Assembly: GCF_963675165.1 (NCBI RefSeq) | Contig: NC_087385.1 | Coordinates: 206,501 to 270,500 of the forward strand | Source of the DNA: Halichondria panicea | Taxonomy: Eukaryota > Porifera > Demospongiae > Suberitida > Halichondriidae | Direction of reading: 5' to 3' | Length of the DNA stretch: 64,000 nucleotides | Shown: piece after piece, positions 63,139-64,000 of the stretch | How positions within the stretch are numbered: position 1 is the stretch's first letter | Layout: the number at the start of each line of letters is the position of its first letter | Notes under the pieces: model-generated | What the model saw: only the letters and a program-made list of their open reading frames with translations | The model's database searches: none | What the model was told of the DNA's origin: nothing | Program-made: the position numbers and the translations under genes

Positions 63139-63320
63139 TATGTTATTTCTATTTTCACTTCATGTGTATGTATTTATAGTCTTGTGGTCATGTGCAATAC
63201 TAACAGTGGTTGTGTTGTGTGGGCAGTATTGTACGTAGGTACATGTACAGTTGCTAAAAGCTACGAAAACTCTGCCAATCTAATTACAACATACTGAAAG
63301 TAGTATCAATTGAGTTTACA

Positions 63321-63323
<3 letters not shown>

Positions 63324-63406
<83 letters not shown>

Positions 63407-63414
63407 ATGTACAG

Positions 63415-63492
<78 letters not shown>

Positions 63493-63494
63493 AG
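63324..63494. repeat. Two (TG)n tracts before the DNAJA exon
   Basis: TG runs from about 63324 to 63404 and 63418 to 63490, split by tacatgtacagtactg, lead into the acceptor tccag. Equivalent tracts at 34169-34264 and 42125-42202 are shorter, so the locus varies in length among copies. Confidence 0.9.
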
Positions 63495-63613
63495 GGTCTG
63501 GAGGGTGAGGGGATGCCAGTGTTTAGGAGGCCTCATGTCAAGGGTAACCTCTATGTTCAGTTCACCATCCAATTCCCTGACTCTGGTTTCCTGGAGGAGA
63601 GTCAACTATAAAG

Positions 63614-63942
63614 GTATGCAGTCAATTCACGATCTTTTGTGGACAAATCTCGAATTTTTGAAGCTAATTCTCGATCTTTCTCTTGCAACTCTAGTTGGTG
63701 GTAACGTTGAGTGTCGTGCTCTCTCTGCTGTGCTGCTCGTAACTGTTGTTCCAGAGACCTGACCCGGTCTTGAGAGGAGTGGTCGCTGGTCTCACTGACT
63801 GATGAGGCACGAGCAGTTGCTTGTCTGATCCTCTTCTCACTCAGTCGCTGGGCGGAGCCTCTAGTGTCGTTGTGGGCCACATCCACGAGAGCCCACTTCC
63901 CAGCCGAGGGTCCAGCAACAGAAGCTGAGGGTCCAGTCAACT
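63614..63942 (-). pseudogene. KCK copy K5, 3'-truncated, runs off the window
   Basis: From the exon start at 63942 the frame matches K1/K3 ('GPSASVAGPSAGKWALVDVA') through the first third of the coiled coil, then departs after 'LQEKDREL' and stops at 63602-63604 inside the DNAJA exon region. The kinase domain is absent. Its Kelch exons would lie right of the window. Confidence 0.8.
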
Positions 63943-64000
63943 CTGTAGGGGGGATTAAGGAACAAATGTAACAGTATATGCATTCAGAGTCATTGACACA

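Larger units (their letters stand above)
57054..63613. repeat. Segmental duplication unit B2
   Basis: Order: DNAJA terminal exon, K4, spacer, DNAJA zinc-finger exon, small exon, late exon. Ends in a chimaeric junction with the fifth KCK copy. Confidence 0.85.
60524..63613 (+). pseudogene. DNAJA-like copy D4, partial and joined to K5
   Basis: Exons 60524-60718 (zinc-finger repeats; 6 nt shorter than D2, 'RDKCKKCKG'), 61354-61383 (30 nt) and 63495-63613 ('GMPVFRRPHVKGNLYVQFTI'-type). The exon corresponding to 41093-41252 was not found between 61.4 and 63.5 kb. The last exon has two extra bases before its donor (caactataaag against caactaaag). About 20 bp after it the sequence becomes KCK coiled coil on the other strand, so the terminal exon is missing. 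A dead copy. Confidence 0.65.

Overview
This is intron-rich animal DNA. Every recognisable gene is split by short GT-AG introns, and the intergenic sequence carries CA/TG microsatellites, minisatellites and terminal-inverted-repeat elements. The gene set is metazoan: MPHOSPH10, HAUS4, a TEX14-like pseudokinase, a tyrosinase/haemocyanin-type copper protein, PLRG1, FBXO9, ZFAND1, a ZCCHC2/14-like PX protein, an Atg8/LC3 protein and DNAJA. Very short intergenic distances and repeated Kelch plus TKL-like kinase fusion genes suggest a sponge, probably a demosponge. That assignment is inference from gene style and was not tested by any search.

The left part (1-23.7 kb) is ordinary compact single-copy sequence. 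It holds the 3' part of MPHOSPH10 (+), HAUS4 (+), a TEX14-like gene (-), a small one-exon membrane protein (+), a secreted tyrosinase-like protein (+), PLRG1 (-) and FBXO9 (+). PLRG1 and FBXO9 start 282 bp apart, head to head. The largest PLRG1 intron contains a complete one-exon gene on the same strand that encodes kinase, coiled coil and Kelch domains in that order.

The right part (23.7-64 kb) is a recent segmental-duplication array. A 450-bp inverted repeat with identical arms and a TG-rich centre marks its left edge. Two unit types then alternate A1-B1-A2-B2 and a fifth begins at the window end. Each unit starts with DNAJA C-terminal exons (+) that converge on a Kelch/coiled-coil/kinase gene (-), called KCK here. 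In A units ZFAND1 (-), a ZCCHC2/14-like gene (+) and an LC3 C-terminal exon (+) follow. In B units a DNAJA zinc-finger exon (+) follows. K1 and K3 are intact (about 760 aa). K2 has two frameshifts, K4 has lost its kinase N-lobe and coiled coil, and K5 is joined abruptly to a DNAJA exon. Both ZFAND1 copies look intact. The A1 ZCCHC copy has a nonsense codon and the A2 copy a PX-domain frameshift. All DNAJA copies are partial and most are frameshifted.

The duplicated blocks act as natural empty/occupied-site pairs. Two elements with related terminal inverted repeats and 7-bp target duplications each sit in only one of two otherwise matching DNAJA introns, so they inserted after the duplication or were lost from one copy. 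The two things most worth following up are the KCK family with its opposite-order relative in PLRG1, and the fold-back and chimaeric junctions that generate the array.
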